Made by a program: the position numbers and the translations under genes. Of a stretch of 64,000 bases of DNA, positions 1-8,638 are shown piece by piece. Within the stretch, counting starts at the first letter, position 1, and every line of letters starts with the position of its first letter. The DNA is from Bradyrhizobium hipponense (GTDB lineage Bacteria; Pseudomonadota; Alphaproteobacteria; Rhizobiales; Xanthobacteraceae). Below the pieces are notes generated by a model. The model worked only from the letters and a program-made list of their open reading frames with translations. It did no database searches and had not been told where the DNA came from. Location: positions 1 to 64,000 of the forward strand of contig NZ_VSTH01000014.1 in NCBI RefSeq assembly GCF_008123965.1, given 5' to 3'.

Positions 1-22
1 AATTGAGTCTGAACCCTAGTTT

Positions 23-727
23 TCACGGCCGCTTGGGAATGTTCAGCCCGCGCTGTACGGCCGGACGCGCCAGCCCGCGTTCGAGCCAGGCAGCAACCGA
101 CTTGAACTGGCCGAATTCGACGAGGTCACCCGCACCGTAAAATCCGATTAGGTTGCGCACCCAGCCGAGCGTGGAGATGTCGGCGATGGTGTAGTCGTCG
201 TCCATGAACCATTGCCGGCCGGACAGATGCGTCTCCATCACGCCGAGCAGGCGCTTGGACTCGTCCACGTAGCGCTGCAGCGGCCGCTTGTCCTCAAACT
301 CCTTGCCGGCAAAATTGTGGAAGAAGCCGACCTGGCCGAACATCGGCCCGATGCCGCCCATCTGGAAATGCACCCATTGGATGGTCTGGTAGCGGCGCGC
401 GGCATCCTGCGGCAGAAACTTGCCGGTCTTCTCCGCGAGGTATTGCAGGATCGCACCGGACTCGAACAGTGGCAGCGGCCTGCCGCCCGGGCCGTTGGGA
501 TCGAGGATCGCCGGAATCTTGCCGTTCGGACTAAGCGAGAGGAACTCCGGGGTTTTCTGGTCGTCCTTGCCGAAGTCAACGAGATGCACCTCGTAGGGCA
601 GCCCGATCTCCTCCAGCATGATCGACACCTTGACGCCGTTCGGCGTCGGCAGCGAATAGAGCTGAAGCAATTCGGGATGCCTGGCCGGCCAGCGCCCGGC
701 GATCGGATAGGTGGAAAGATCGGACAT
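23..727 (-). CDS. Glutathione S-transferase, YghU/YfcG-like
   Basis: Full-length cytosolic GST of 234 residues. The N-terminal thioredoxin-like domain begins near residue 22 (LYSLPTPNGVKVSIMLEE), where the T-P-N-G segment fits the nu-class YghU/YfcG type that binds glutathione or its disulfide. The cis-Pro and glutathione-binding part is seen around NGKIPAILDP and LFESGAILQYLAEK. The C-terminal helical domain follows (WVHFQMGGIGPMFGQ, DYTIADIS). The family does glutathione conjugation or disulfide reduction; the substrate cannot be read from sequence. It stands alone, with no obvious operon partner. Confidence 0.88.
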   Translation of the reverse strand: MSDLSTYPIAGRWPARHPELLQLYSLPTPNGVKVSIMLEEIGLPYEVHLVDFGKDDQKTPEFLSLSPNGKIPAILDPNGPGGRPLPLFESGAILQYLAEKTGKFLPQDAARRYQTIQWVHFQMGGIGPMFGQVGFFHNFAGKEFEDKRPLQRYVDESKRLLGVMETHLSGRQWFMDDDYTIADISTLGWVRNLIGFYGAGDLVEFGQFKSVAAWLERGLARPAVQRGLNIPKRP

Positions 728-829
728 CGAGACCCCGGCCTGTGCGTGAGACGCGGCCTAATCTAGGCCGGCCTGCGAACGACGCAAGGCCGCGCAGCCG
801 TCACACGATCTTCCGGCGCCAAATTCGAG

Positions 830-973
830 TCACAACGGCCGCAGCAGTTGACTCGTGACGTATGCGGTATCGCGTTGCGCGCGTTGCTCGATGAAGAGGT
901 GCCCCGTGACGAGCAGTGCTCCGATGAATACGAGCGCGAGCATCGCGGTCGCGAATTGACTGGCATCATTCAT
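830..973 (-). CDS. Small single-pass membrane protein (47 aa)
   Basis: A 47-residue frame starting MNDASQFATAM with one clear hydrophobic segment (residues about 8-24), then a charged tail (EQRAQRDTAYVTSQLL). The upstream region has only a weak AGAGA-type ribosome site. No family is recognised. The layout of a short N-tail, one helix and a polar tail is typical of small inner-membrane proteins. The call rests on hydrophobicity and position between two real genes, so it is tentative. Confidence 0.4.
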   Translation of the reverse strand: MNDASQFATAMLALVFIGALLVTGHLFIEQRAQRDTAYVTSQLLRPL

Positions 974-1088
974 CGCGAGAGTTCTCTGTAGTCGTTCGCA
1001 CGGGAAACGCGGGCGACCATCGACAGTTCCTGCATATTCGAGGCAAATTGCCGCTTTTTCCCGCATCGCCACTCGACGGCCAGCGGGC

Positions 1089-1754
1089 TCAATAATTGAT
1101 CTCCATCCGAAGTCCCCGCGGATCGATCTCGTCCCCGCCGACACGCTGCCTGCTGTCGCGTGCCGCAATTGCGCAGGCACAAGCGTCGATGAGATCGTCG
1201 CGGCCGATTCCGGTGCCGTGACGTTGCGTCAGCCATTTCGGCAGGCGCGTGAAGCCGCATTGCTCCAGGAGCGCGCTGCGCTGCCCACGCCCGGACGCGG
1301 ACCTCTTGCTGTCGAGACGCACGCGGCCTGCGAGATTCCAGAAGATCAATTCCGGATGCGCCTCGCCGACGATCGCTTGCCGTGCTGGCGTCATGACCTC
1401 GTCGACGTCCCTGATCTTGTCCCTGATGTTCCAGAGCTGCACGGATACTCCCCTGCCCTTGCCTTCGCGCTCCCAGTAGTGCCGATTGGCTGTCGCCACA
1501 TCGGCAAACATCCAGAGGTCCCGGCGCGCGCCGAGAAACACGGCAGCGCCGACCAGCTCGCGAGCACGCAAGTCGCAGGTCCGGTAGCCGCCGGTGTTCA
1601 ATCCGATCGGCATGTCGATCATCGCGCGCGCATGCGGCATTGCGAGGAGACGCGTGAGGCCTGGTGAATAATCGAAGCCGTGATCGCCGCGATCATCGAT
1701 CCAGGCCGCGACCCAGCCGAAGCGAAATCCGTCGAGACCCAGATAGGTTTTCAC
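1089..1754 (-). CDS. DUF429 family predicted nuclease
   Basis: 221 residues starting MKTYLGLDGFRFGWVAAW, matching the DUF429 pattern of an acidic residue in the first strand (GLDG) and an ID-P motif (MIDMPIGL, about residue 47) as in RNase H-like folds. The C-terminal GRDDLIDACACAIAA segment is also typical of the family, where it carries further acidic residues. The family is annotated as predicted nuclease, but its role is not established. It is monocistronic and has no mobile-element context. Confidence 0.8.
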   Translation of the reverse strand: MKTYLGLDGFRFGWVAAWIDDRGDHGFDYSPGLTRLLAMPHARAMIDMPIGLNTGGYRTCDLRARELVGAAVFLGARRDLWMFADVATANRHYWEREGKGRGVSVQLWNIRDKIRDVDEVMTPARQAIVGEAHPELIFWNLAGRVRLDSKRSASGRGQRSALLEQCGFTRLPKWLTQRHGTGIGRDDLIDACACAIAARDSRQRVGGDEIDPRGLRMEINY

Positions 1755-1846
1755 AAGTACGATCCCGCCCTACCGATGCTCGTTCATCCCGTGCTCTCAC
1801 GTCGATGTTGCTCGAACAGCCGCAGGGGTTTGATAATTTGTCATTG

Positions 1847-2368
1847 TCATCTCGTCAGATATTCGCGCATCAGCGCGCGGGCGCGATGCAGCCGTGCCTT
1901 GACGGCTTGCCTGGTCGTTCCGAGTGCGACGGCAATTTCGTCGATGGTCATTTCCTTGACGTCCCGCATCAGCACGACATCGCGATAGTGCGCCGGCAGC
2001 GCCTCGAATGCAGCGGCCACGTCGAGCCGCAGATCGGCCTCCGGGCGCGACAGCAGCAGCGCCTCCGACTCCCCGTCGTCGATCGCCGCCGCGAGGCCTG
2101 CCTTGCGGGCGAGCCGCAAGCACTCTCGACGAACCACGCTGAACAGCCAGGCTGAGAACGCCAACAGCGAGCGGATCGTGCCGACATGGCGGAACAAGAT
2201 CCACATCGCTTCCTGCGTTGCATCTTCGACATCAGCAGAGCTGCGGCAGGTGGCGCGCGCGTAGCGGCGGATGTCCGGCTGCGCCGTCTCGAGCAGAGAC
2301 GCGATCGCCTGGGGATCGCCCAGCCGGGCCGCCTCGAACAGGTTTGGCGAGATCGCGGCCGCGCTCAC
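1847..2368 (-). CDS. ECF-type RNA polymerase sigma factor
   Basis: 173 residues with the two domains of an extracytoplasmic-function sigma factor: region 2 (DVEDATQEAMWILFRH, about residues 43-58) and region 4 with a helix-turn-helix (MTIDEIAVALGTTRQAVKARLHRAR). I chose the GTG start at 2368 because an AGGAGG lies 6 nt upstream (2375-2380) and the codon overlaps the stop of the upstream DUF2892 gene as GTGA, implying translational coupling. A longer reading frame exists but its N-terminus is Arg-rich and unlike the family. No classic anti-sigma gene is adjacent. Confidence 0.88.
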   Translation of the reverse strand: MSAAAISPNLFEAARLGDPQAIASLLETAQPDIRRYARATCRSSADVEDATQEAMWILFRHVGTIRSLLAFSAWLFSVVRRECLRLARKAGLAAAIDDGESEALLLSRPEADLRLDVAAAFEALPAHYRDVVLMRDVKEMTIDEIAVALGTTRQAVKARLHRARALMREYLTR

Positions 2369-2574
2369 GATACGCCTCCTTTTCCGACGCCGGCCATCGC
2401 ACACATCGGGCAATAGCCGACGAGGCCGGTCAGGGCGAAGCTTGCGCCACCGAGTGCGACCAGCCACGCCGCGATGCCGGTGAGATACACCAATGCGCCA
2501 ATCGTAACCGCAATTCCGAGCGCAACCCGCAACGCCTGATGCAGACCGCCGATATTCTTCCTGTAGAATCCCAT
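2365..2574 (-). CDS. DUF2892 (YgaP-like) membrane protein
   Basis: 69 residues starting MGFYRKNIGGLHQALR with two predicted membrane helices, matching the DUF2892 family of small inner-membrane proteins related to the C-terminus of the rhodanese YgaP. It ends with a C-P-M-C pair (about residues 53-56) at the second helix. An upstream GGAGG supports the start at 2574. Its stop overlaps the GTG start of the sigma factor gene by 4 nt, so the two form one unit. Whether it regulates the sigma factor is only inference. Confidence 0.82.
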   Translation of the reverse strand: MGFYRKNIGGLHQALRVALGIAVTIGALVYLTGIAAWLVALGGASFALTGLVGYCPMCAMAGVGKGGVS

Positions 2575-2669
2575 CACATCCTCCGGCATGAGCCGAGGCG
2601 AAATGCCTCGACAGACAAGAGGGTGCGAAGGCCGGAAAGGATTCGCGGGGGCCAACAATTCTTTCGCGA

Positions 2670-3854
2670 TCAGCTCCCGGCCGCCTGGTAGGCCAGCCGC
2701 TTGAACTCGAAGAAGAACGGATTCCAGAAGCCCATGTAGCGCTGGGCCATCAGCACCCCGGCGGTATTGGCTTCAGGGCAGATCCACCAATGGGTGCCGG
2801 CGAGCCCGCCCCACTGGAATTCGCCGGTCGAATTTGCGGGATCGAACGGCGTCGGCGCGAAGGTGACGGCGCCGCCGAGGCCAAAACCCTTGCCGGGGAT
2901 CGGGCCGAGATTGGCGAAGCAAATGGTCTGCCCTACAGGCAACTGGTTCGTCATCATCTGCCGCAGCGTATCCGGCTTGAGGAGCGCGTCCGAGCCCGGC
3001 AACAGCGCGCGCAGCAGCGCGAGCATGTCGGGCAAGGTTGAGACCAGGCCGCCGCCGCCCGACAGCCGCGGGAATTGACGCCGATAGGCCTGCGGAAAGG
3101 GCAGATTGTCGGCACGCGTGAGGCCGGGCTTCATCGGATCGAGCACGTCGGCGCCGGTGTAGAGTGCGACCAGCCTGCCCTGCTCCGCCTCCGGCACGTA
3201 GAAGCCGGTATCGACCATGCCAAGTGGATCGAAGATGCGCGTCTTGAGGAAGGCATCCAGCGACTTGCCCGAGACGACCTCGACGACGCGGCCGAGCACG
3301 TCGGTGGCCACCGAATATTCCCAGCCCGTGCCGGGATGATAGGACAGCGGCAGATCGGCGAGCCTGTCGATCAGGTCGGTCAGCGGCGTCAACGGATTGA
3401 GCACCCGCGCCTCGTTGTAGCCCTTGAACAGCACCGTGCCGGGATCGAAGATGCCATAGCTGAGACCCGAGGTGTGGGTCAGCAGCTGGCGGATCGTGAT
3501 CGGGCTCCTGGCCGGCTCGGCGTCGGCGAGGCTCGCCGCGCCCTGCTTCAGGACCTTGCGATTGCCGAGCTGCGGCAGGAATTTCTCGATTGCATCATCG
3601 AGCCCGATGCGCCCCTCCTCGACCAGCAGCATGATCGCGCAGGTGACGAATATCTTGGTGTTGGAGAACGCGCGAAAAATGTGGTCGGGCCGCAATCCGG
3701 TGTTGGCCTCGCGGTCGGCAAAGCCGACGCATTGCTGGTCGACGACATCGCGCCCGCGCAGCACCGCCCAGGACACGCCGGGGATGATCTCCTGGTCGAC
3801 ATAACGCTGCATCGCCGTCCGTGCGGCGGAAAAATCGATCGTCCTGGCGTCCAT
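2670..3854 (-). CDS. Serine hydrolase, class C beta-lactamase-like
   Basis: 394 residues of the beta-lactamase/transpeptidase-like superfamily (EstB/class C type). The S-x-x-K nucleophile motif is SNTK in FRAFSNTKIF (about residue 64), followed by LLTHTSGLSYG and a tyrosine motif WEYSV where many members have YxN. No signal peptide is visible, so a cytoplasmic esterase is more likely than a penicillinase. The ATG at 3854 follows a GGGGAGA ribosome site and is preferred over an upstream TTG. Substrate unknown. Confidence 0.85.
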   Translation of the reverse strand: MDARTIDFSAARTAMQRYVDQEIIPGVSWAVLRGRDVVDQQCVGFADREANTGLRPDHIFRAFSNTKIFVTCAIMLLVEEGRIGLDDAIEKFLPQLGNRKVLKQGAASLADAEPARSPITIRQLLTHTSGLSYGIFDPGTVLFKGYNEARVLNPLTPLTDLIDRLADLPLSYHPGTGWEYSVATDVLGRVVEVVSGKSLDAFLKTRIFDPLGMVDTGFYVPEAEQGRLVALYTGADVLDPMKPGLTRADNLPFPQAYRRQFPRLSGGGGLVSTLPDMLALLRALLPGSDALLKPDTLRQMMTNQLPVGQTICFANLGPIPGKGFGLGGAVTFAPTPFDPANSTGEFQWGGLAGTHWWICPEANTAGVLMAQRYMGFWNPFFFEFKRLAYQAAGS

Positions 3855-3924
3855 GTGTCTCCCCAAATTGTGTTGAGATGGATATAGCGCGAAATCGCCG
3901 GGGATGAAGCCCGACGAGTAGCGC

Positions 3925-4617
3925 TCATTCCTGCTTCATCAGCGCGGTCACGTACAGGCGGCGCCGGATTGTCATCCCCTGCCGCTGATACAGCGCGATC
4001 GCCGACGCGTTGCTTGAGAACACGTGCAGGAACGGAATTTCGCCGCGCGCCTCGATCTGGCGCCCCACGGCCGCGAGCAGCGCCTGCGCATAGCCGCGGC
4101 CGCGATGATCGGGATGCACGCAGACCGCCGTCATCTCGGTGAACTTGCCCGGCTTCATCCGCTCGCCGGCCATCGCGACCAATGCGCCACCGGCGCGGAT
4201 CCCGAGGAACGTACCGAGCTCGTGCGTCCGCGCCGCGAATGGCCCGGGCTTGGTCAGATCCGTCAGCGCCATCATCGCGGGAACGTCGGCGGCCCCCAAT
4301 TCGACGATCTCGGCATCGCCAAGCGGACTGTCGGCGGGAGAGCCGATCATCTGCTCGCAGGGCCCGGCGAGCACGAGCTTGAAGCCGGCGGGAACGTCGA
4401 CGGCCTCCGGCGTGAACAGCGCGGCGACCTGCGTGCCCGAGAGCAGATCACCGAGCGCGGCAAAGCTGGCCGCCGACATGTCGGGCACGTCGGCGAAGGG
4501 CGTCATGTCGACGGGATAGCGTAGCGCCCGCGGGCCGCCCTCGGCCAGATGCCTCTGGCTGGTCGTCAGCGCGCTCCAGATCGGGCGATCCAGCAGCGTC
4601 TCATCGCTGTCGGACAT
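3925..4617 (-). CDS. GNAT family N-acetyltransferase
   Basis: 230 residues. The C-terminal half carries the acetyl-CoA loop of the GNAT fold (VCVHPDHRGRGYAQALL, about residues 162-178), followed by FLHVFSSNASAIALYQRQGM, the usual strand 5/helix 4 ending. The N-terminal half (residues 1-90) is not a second recognisable acetyltransferase domain. I chose the start MSDSDET at 4617 because the 13 upstream residues look like low-complexity leader. It lies 4 nt from the Lin0512 gene, so the two are probably co-transcribed. Substrate unknown. Confidence 0.85.
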   Translation of the reverse strand: MSDSDETLLDRPIWSALTTSQRHLAEGGPRALRYPVDMTPFADVPDMSAASFAALGDLLSGTQVAALFTPEAVDVPAGFKLVLAGPCEQMIGSPADSPLGDAEIVELGAADVPAMMALTDLTKPGPFAARTHELGTFLGIRAGGALVAMAGERMKPGKFTEMTAVCVHPDHRGRGYAQALLAAVGRQIEARGEIPFLHVFSSNASAIALYQRQGMTIRRRLYVTALMKQE

Positions 4618-4621
4618 CCGC

Positions 4622-4969
4622 CTATTCCTTGTCGAAGCTGACGATGACGGCCGCATTGGCGATGAGGATGGGGTCGTTGGCCTGTTCCGTGGCCGAGGGA
4701 ATCTCCAGCCCGCCCTTCACCGCGTTGACGGTCACGGTGCCGTAAGGAAGCTCCTTCGCGACGGCTTCCTTGTCGACCGCCTCAGGGTTGGGCACCGCGA
4801 TCGTGACGTCGACGAACATGTCGTTCGCGGTCTTGCCGATCATCCGGAAGAAGCCGAGGCTCGAATGCCTGATCGCATCCGACACCGCACGCTTCGCTGC
4901 CTTGGTGGCGTCCCTGCCGTGGACGTCCACGCCCATGCCCATCTCGGTGATGCAGCGAACACGCGTCAT
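4622..4969 (-). CDS. Lin0512 family protein
   Basis: 115 residues, full-length for the Lin0512 family (TIGR02058 type): the hallmark start EMGMGVDVHGRDATKAAKRAV, the IRHSSLGFF stretch, DMFVDVTIAVP and the ending AVKGGLEI. Members are small and conserved, with no established biochemical role. The gene lies just upstream of the GNAT gene on the same strand with only 4 nt between them. Confidence 0.85.
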   Translation of the reverse strand: MTRVRCITEMGMGVDVHGRDATKAAKRAVSDAIRHSSLGFFRMIGKTANDMFVDVTIAVPNPEAVDKEAVAKELPYGTVTVNAVKGGLEIPSATEQANDPILIANAAVIVSFDKE

Positions 4970-5040
4970 TTCATATTCCTGTTGTTGGTTGGATGATATC
5001 GACGCAACTGGTTATCGTACTCGGTCCGGTCGTCATACTC

Positions 5041-5126
5041 CGTCATTGCGAGGAGCAAAGCGACGAAGCAATCCAGACTGCCTTCGCGCAGACAGCCTGG
5101 ATTGCTTCGCTTCGCTCGCAATGACG
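5041..5126. repeat. Long palindromic repeat, family A, copy 1
   Basis: An imperfect inverted repeat. The left arm begins CGTCATTGCGAGGAGC and continues GACGAAGCAATCCAG. The right arm is its complement, CTGGATTGCTTCGC and then GCTCGCAATGACG. Two further copies lie at 38184-38263 and 40721-40808. It sits between the Lin0512 gene and the acetolactate-synthase-like gene. A transcript would fold into one long hairpin, as in REP/RPE-like elements of rhizobia. Confidence 0.9.
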
Positions 5127-5152
5127 AGGGTGGCCGGAGCATCGCACGAAAA

Positions 5153-6817
5153 TCACGCCTTCGACGTCTCCCGCGCCCGCAACTCGTCGACGAGCACCCG
5201 CACGTTCTCCGAATAGTCGATCGGGATCGAGACCAGGTGCACGCCGCCCTCCTTGAATGCCGCATCGAGCGTCGGGGCAAAGCTATCGATGCTCTCGATG
5301 CGGTGCCCCTTGGCGCCGTAGGCTTTCGCATACAGGACGAAATCGGGATTGCCAAAAGTCATGCCGAAATCGGCGAAATGATCGACCGCCTGCTTCCAGC
5401 GGATCATGCCGTAGGCGTTGTCCTCGAGCACGAGCACGACCAGGTTGAGCTTGAGGCGGACGGCGGTTTCCATCTCCTGGCTGTTCATCATGAATCCGCC
5501 GTCGCCGGCGACCGCGAGCACGCGGCGGTCCGGATAGAGCATCGCGGCCATCATCGCCGACGGCAGACCGGCACCCATCGTCGCCAGTGCATTGTCGAGC
5601 AGCAGCGTGTTCGCGACGCGGGTGCGGTAATTGCGCGCGAACCAGATCTTGTACATGCCGTTGTCGAGCGCGACGATGCCGTTCTCCGGCATCACCTGCC
5701 GGATGTCGTGCACGATGCGCTGCGGCGTCGGCGGCCAGCGCGCCTCGGTGGCACGATCGGCAATGTGAGAGAGGATTTTTTCGCGCAGCGGCAACAGCGC
5801 CGCGGCCTGCGGCAGCCTGCCTTCGACGCGATCGGCGAGCAGCTCCAGGCTCGGGCCGACGTCGCCGACGAGCTCGGCATCCGGGAAATAAACCTGCTCG
5901 ACGCTGGCCGAGGTGTAGCTGACGTGAATAACCTTGGGCCCCGACGGCCCCATAATGAAGGGCGGCTTCTCGATCGGATCGTGACCGATCGCCACGATCA
6001 GGTCGGCGGCATCGATGGCCTCGTGAACATAGTCGCGCTCGGACAGCGCGGCGGTGCCCATGTAGAGATTGGTGCCGCCGGGCACCGTGCCCTTGCCCAT
6101 CTGCGTGGTGAAGAACGGAATGCCGGTGCGCCGCACGAAGCTTGCGATGCCGTGGGTCGCGCGCGGCCGGCTGGTCGCAGCGCCCATCATCACCAACGGA
6201 TGCTTTGCGGCCAAGATCATCTCGGCGGCGCGGTCGAGCGCGGCGCGATGGGCGACCGGGATTTCGATCGGATGAACCGGGATCACCGGGACTGACGGCA
6301 CTTCATCGCCTGCGATGTCCTCCGGCAATTCGAGATGCACCGGACCCGGCCGCTCCTCCATCGCCACGCGAAAGGCGTCGCGGACCACGGTCGGGATGCT
6401 GGAGGCGCTGATGATCTGCCGCGACAGCTTCGTCAGCGGCTTCATGGTCGCGACCACGTCGACGATCTGGAAGCGCGCCTGCCGGCTGCTCATGATCGGC
6501 TTCTGGCCGGTGATCAGAATCATCGGCATCGCGCCGAGATGCGCATAGGCAGCTCCGGTGGACAGGTTGAGCGCACCCGGGCCGAGCGTCGACAGGCAGA
6601 CGCCGGGCTTGCCGGTCAGCCGGCCGTGCGTGGCGGCCATGAAAGCGGCGGCCTGTTCGTGCCGTGTCAGAACCAGCTCGATCCTGGAGGTGCGGAGCGA
6701 TTCCACGAAATCGAGATTTTCCTCGCCGGGAACGCCGAAGATGCGATCGACACCTTCATTCTCCAGTGCCGCGACAAACAAGTCCGATCCCTTAGCCTTG
6801 CGCTCCTGCCCGCTCAT
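5153..6817 (-). CDS. Acetolactate synthase-like ThDP enzyme
   Basis: 554 residues of the thiamine-diphosphate enzyme superfamily. The N-terminal Pyr domain has the catalytic Glu in TRHEQAAAFM (about residue 54) and the GxGALN-type stretch STLGPGALNLSTG. A central domain follows, and the PP domain carries the Mg/ThDP motif GDGGFMMNSQE (about residues 440-450). It resembles catabolic AlsS-type large subunits. No regulatory small subunit (ilvH) is adjacent, so I do not call it biosynthetic ilvI. Another 2-oxoacid or acyloin substrate is possible. Confidence 0.85.
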   Translation of the reverse strand: MSGQERKAKGSDLFVAALENEGVDRIFGVPGEENLDFVESLRTSRIELVLTRHEQAAAFMAATHGRLTGKPGVCLSTLGPGALNLSTGAAYAHLGAMPMILITGQKPIMSSRQARFQIVDVVATMKPLTKLSRQIISASSIPTVVRDAFRVAMEERPGPVHLELPEDIAGDEVPSVPVIPVHPIEIPVAHRAALDRAAEMILAAKHPLVMMGAATSRPRATHGIASFVRRTGIPFFTTQMGKGTVPGGTNLYMGTAALSERDYVHEAIDAADLIVAIGHDPIEKPPFIMGPSGPKVIHVSYTSASVEQVYFPDAELVGDVGPSLELLADRVEGRLPQAAALLPLREKILSHIADRATEARWPPTPQRIVHDIRQVMPENGIVALDNGMYKIWFARNYRTRVANTLLLDNALATMGAGLPSAMMAAMLYPDRRVLAVAGDGGFMMNSQEMETAVRLKLNLVVLVLEDNAYGMIRWKQAVDHFADFGMTFGNPDFVLYAKAYGAKGHRIESIDSFAPTLDAAFKEGGVHLVSIPIDYSENVRVLVDELRARETSKA

Positions 6818-6935
6818 GTCGCCTCCCGGTCGCTATGCTGGCTCACGTGTTCCACGGCAGCAAGTGCATGGTACCGGTCTGCGGCGCGGGCACAATTCAC
6901 AATGAGGGGCGGCATCGGCGTCATGATGCGTTCCG

Positions 6936-7010
6936 TCATTCTGAGGTGCGAAGCCTGCGGTGCGAACGCATCGCGCGCGGCGCGATTGCGCCGCCGATCG
7001 CACACCTGAT
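6936..7010. repeat. Possible decayed palindromic element
   Basis: The stretch beginning GTCATTCTGAGGTGCGAAGC resembles the left arm of the long palindromic repeats elsewhere in the window, but no matching right arm follows. It may be a decayed half-element in the 233-nt gap between the acetolactate-synthase-like gene and eipB. Confidence 0.35.
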
Positions 7011-7051
7011 CGTGACAGATTGTGAACTGCCTAGCCGCGACGTCTCGCCCC

Positions 7052-7900
7052 TCAATTGCAGGGCTTGCTGTCCTTGACGTCGAATTTGCCCATCGCGCCT
7101 GAGATGACGAAATCATTGTAGTCGAGCACGAGCTGGCGGGAGACGCCATTTTCGTAGAGCTCGAACGCCATCGCATAGACCGGGGTCTGCTCGCCCTCCT
7201 TCTGCTGGACGTCACGGTCGAAATAGCTGACGGTGACGGGCCAGCGCTTCAGCGATTTCATGTGCTCGTCCGAGGTTGACGGATCAGGCGAGGACGCGGC
7301 GCGGTCGTCGGCAATCGGCTGGCCGATCACGGTCAGCGTGTTGTAGACCTTCTGGCCGTCATCGGAGCCGTCATAGACGGAGAGTTCCAGCAGCGACTTG
7401 CCGTCCTTGGCGGCGGCGATGATGCGCTGGATCTGCTCGGTCGGGAATACGACGTTGCCGTCGAGCGTAAAGCTTTTCGGCGCCGGCAGCTTCAGCTTGA
7501 CGTTGATGTGGTCGCCGTCGCGTTCAGCCGAGCCGTCGACCCGGCCGGCATCGGCCTCGTTCATCCGCGTCTCGATCTTGAAGCGGTAGCTCTTTCCTGC
7601 GGCGTCCTCCCAGGAATTGGAGCGCAGGTCGCTGAGCGTGACCTTGCCCTCGCCGCTGTCAAGCTCGGAGACCTGGCGGAATTCGGACGTGTAGCCCTCG
7701 CAAGAGCTTCCACCGAAATTGTAGAGGATGCGACCGCGCGCGCTGCTGATTGAATTCGAGCGCGATTTCACGAGGCTCAGATCGTAGAGCGCCTGGTGCG
7801 CGAGGAACGGACCGTTGGCTGCGTCAGCGCCGCCGCCGGCCCCGAAAGCGGCCGCCGCGAGCGCCATCACACCGAGCGAAGTCCGGAAAAGGTGCACCAT
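7052..7900 (-). CDS. eipB: Cell envelope integrity protein EipB (DUF1849)
   Basis: 282 residues with a signal peptide (MVHLFRTSLGVMALAAAAFG, cleavage near AANGPF). It matches DUF1849/EipB, a periplasmic beta-spiral protein needed for envelope integrity in Brucella. Conserved features include ALYDLSL near the mature N-terminus and two cysteines, one in GGSSCEGY and one at the extreme C-terminus (SKPCN). In EipB the corresponding pair forms a disulfide. I chose the ATG at 7900, after a GGGA ribosome site, because the 16 residues before it would spoil the signal peptide. Confidence 0.88.
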   Translation of the reverse strand: MVHLFRTSLGVMALAAAAFGAGGGADAANGPFLAHQALYDLSLVKSRSNSISSARGRILYNFGGSSCEGYTSEFRQVSELDSGEGKVTLSDLRSNSWEDAAGKSYRFKIETRMNEADAGRVDGSAERDGDHINVKLKLPAPKSFTLDGNVVFPTEQIQRIIAAAKDGKSLLELSVYDGSDDGQKVYNTLTVIGQPIADDRAASSPDPSTSDEHMKSLKRWPVTVSYFDRDVQQKEGEQTPVYAMAFELYENGVSRQLVLDYNDFVISGAMGKFDVKDSKPCN

Positions 7901-8154
7901 GTCTGTCCCTTGGGAAGCGCAGATTCGACACTTTAATGACCGTTCCAATGCGTCGCAACTGCGGCGGTTTCACGTATAATTGCGGCGCGGCGTTGAACCC
8001 CTGTCTTGCCTCAAGAAAATGCGGCCCCGGCCTGGCCTCCCACCGCCGGCACCGGCTTGCTTGCATGTGGCGGCATGATGGGCGAAAGAGGGCGCACCCG
8101 GCCGCGAAAAGTGGCACCGGGGCGAAATGAATTTTGGGATATCGAGGTCGAGAC

Positions 8155-8622
8155 ATGGTGGGCACGGTCGAGCAGAAACTGGCGGAACAGGGCATCAAGC
8201 TGCACGAGGCCCCTAGTCCCGTGGCCAACTACGTGCCGTTCGTGCGCACTGGCAATTTGCTGTTCGTCTCCGGCCAGGTCTGCTTCGATCCCGCCGGCAC
8301 GCTGATCGCCAAGGGCAAGCTTGGCGCGGACGTGTCGATCGAACAGGGCGCGGCGGCCGCGCGCGGCTGTGCCGTCAACCTGCTGGCCCAGGTCAAGGCT
8401 GCGCTCGGCGACCTCGACAAGGTCGTGCGCGTGGTGCGCCTTGGCGGCTTCATCAACTCGGCGCCCGACTTCCTGGACGGACCGAAGGTCCTCAACGGCG
8501 CCTCCGACCTCATGGTTGCCGCCTTCGGCGACAAGGGCCGCCACGCCCGCACCACCGTCGGTGTCGCCTCGCTGCCCGCCGATGCGGCGGTCGAGGTCGA
8601 AGCCGTGTTCGAGGTCGCCTGA
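8155..8622 (+). CDS. RidA family protein
   Basis: 155 residues of the YjgF/YER057c/UK114 family. Signature parts are the N-terminal VRTGNLLFVSGQV and the C-terminal HARTTVGVASLPADAAVEVE, whose Arg is the conserved residue that positions the carboxylate of the enamine or imine substrate. RidA proteins hydrolyse reactive 2-aminoacrylate-type intermediates; this subgroup's exact substrate is unknown. The GDPD gene starts 17 nt downstream on the same strand. Confidence 0.88.
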   Translation: MVGTVEQKLAEQGIKLHEAPSPVANYVPFVRTGNLLFVSGQVCFDPAGTLIAKGKLGADVSIEQGAAAARGCAVNLLAQVKAALGDLDKVVRVVRLGGFINSAPDFLDGPKVLNGASDLMVAAFGDKGRHARTTVGVASLPADAAVEVEAVFEVA

Positions 8623-8638
8623 CGCGGAGCGAACGGCC

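Noticed and set aside
5102..6295. Long open frame of about 400 codons on the + strand.
   Set aside because: It is antisense to the acetolactate-synthase-like gene; its product has no fold signature and mirrors GC-rich codon bias.
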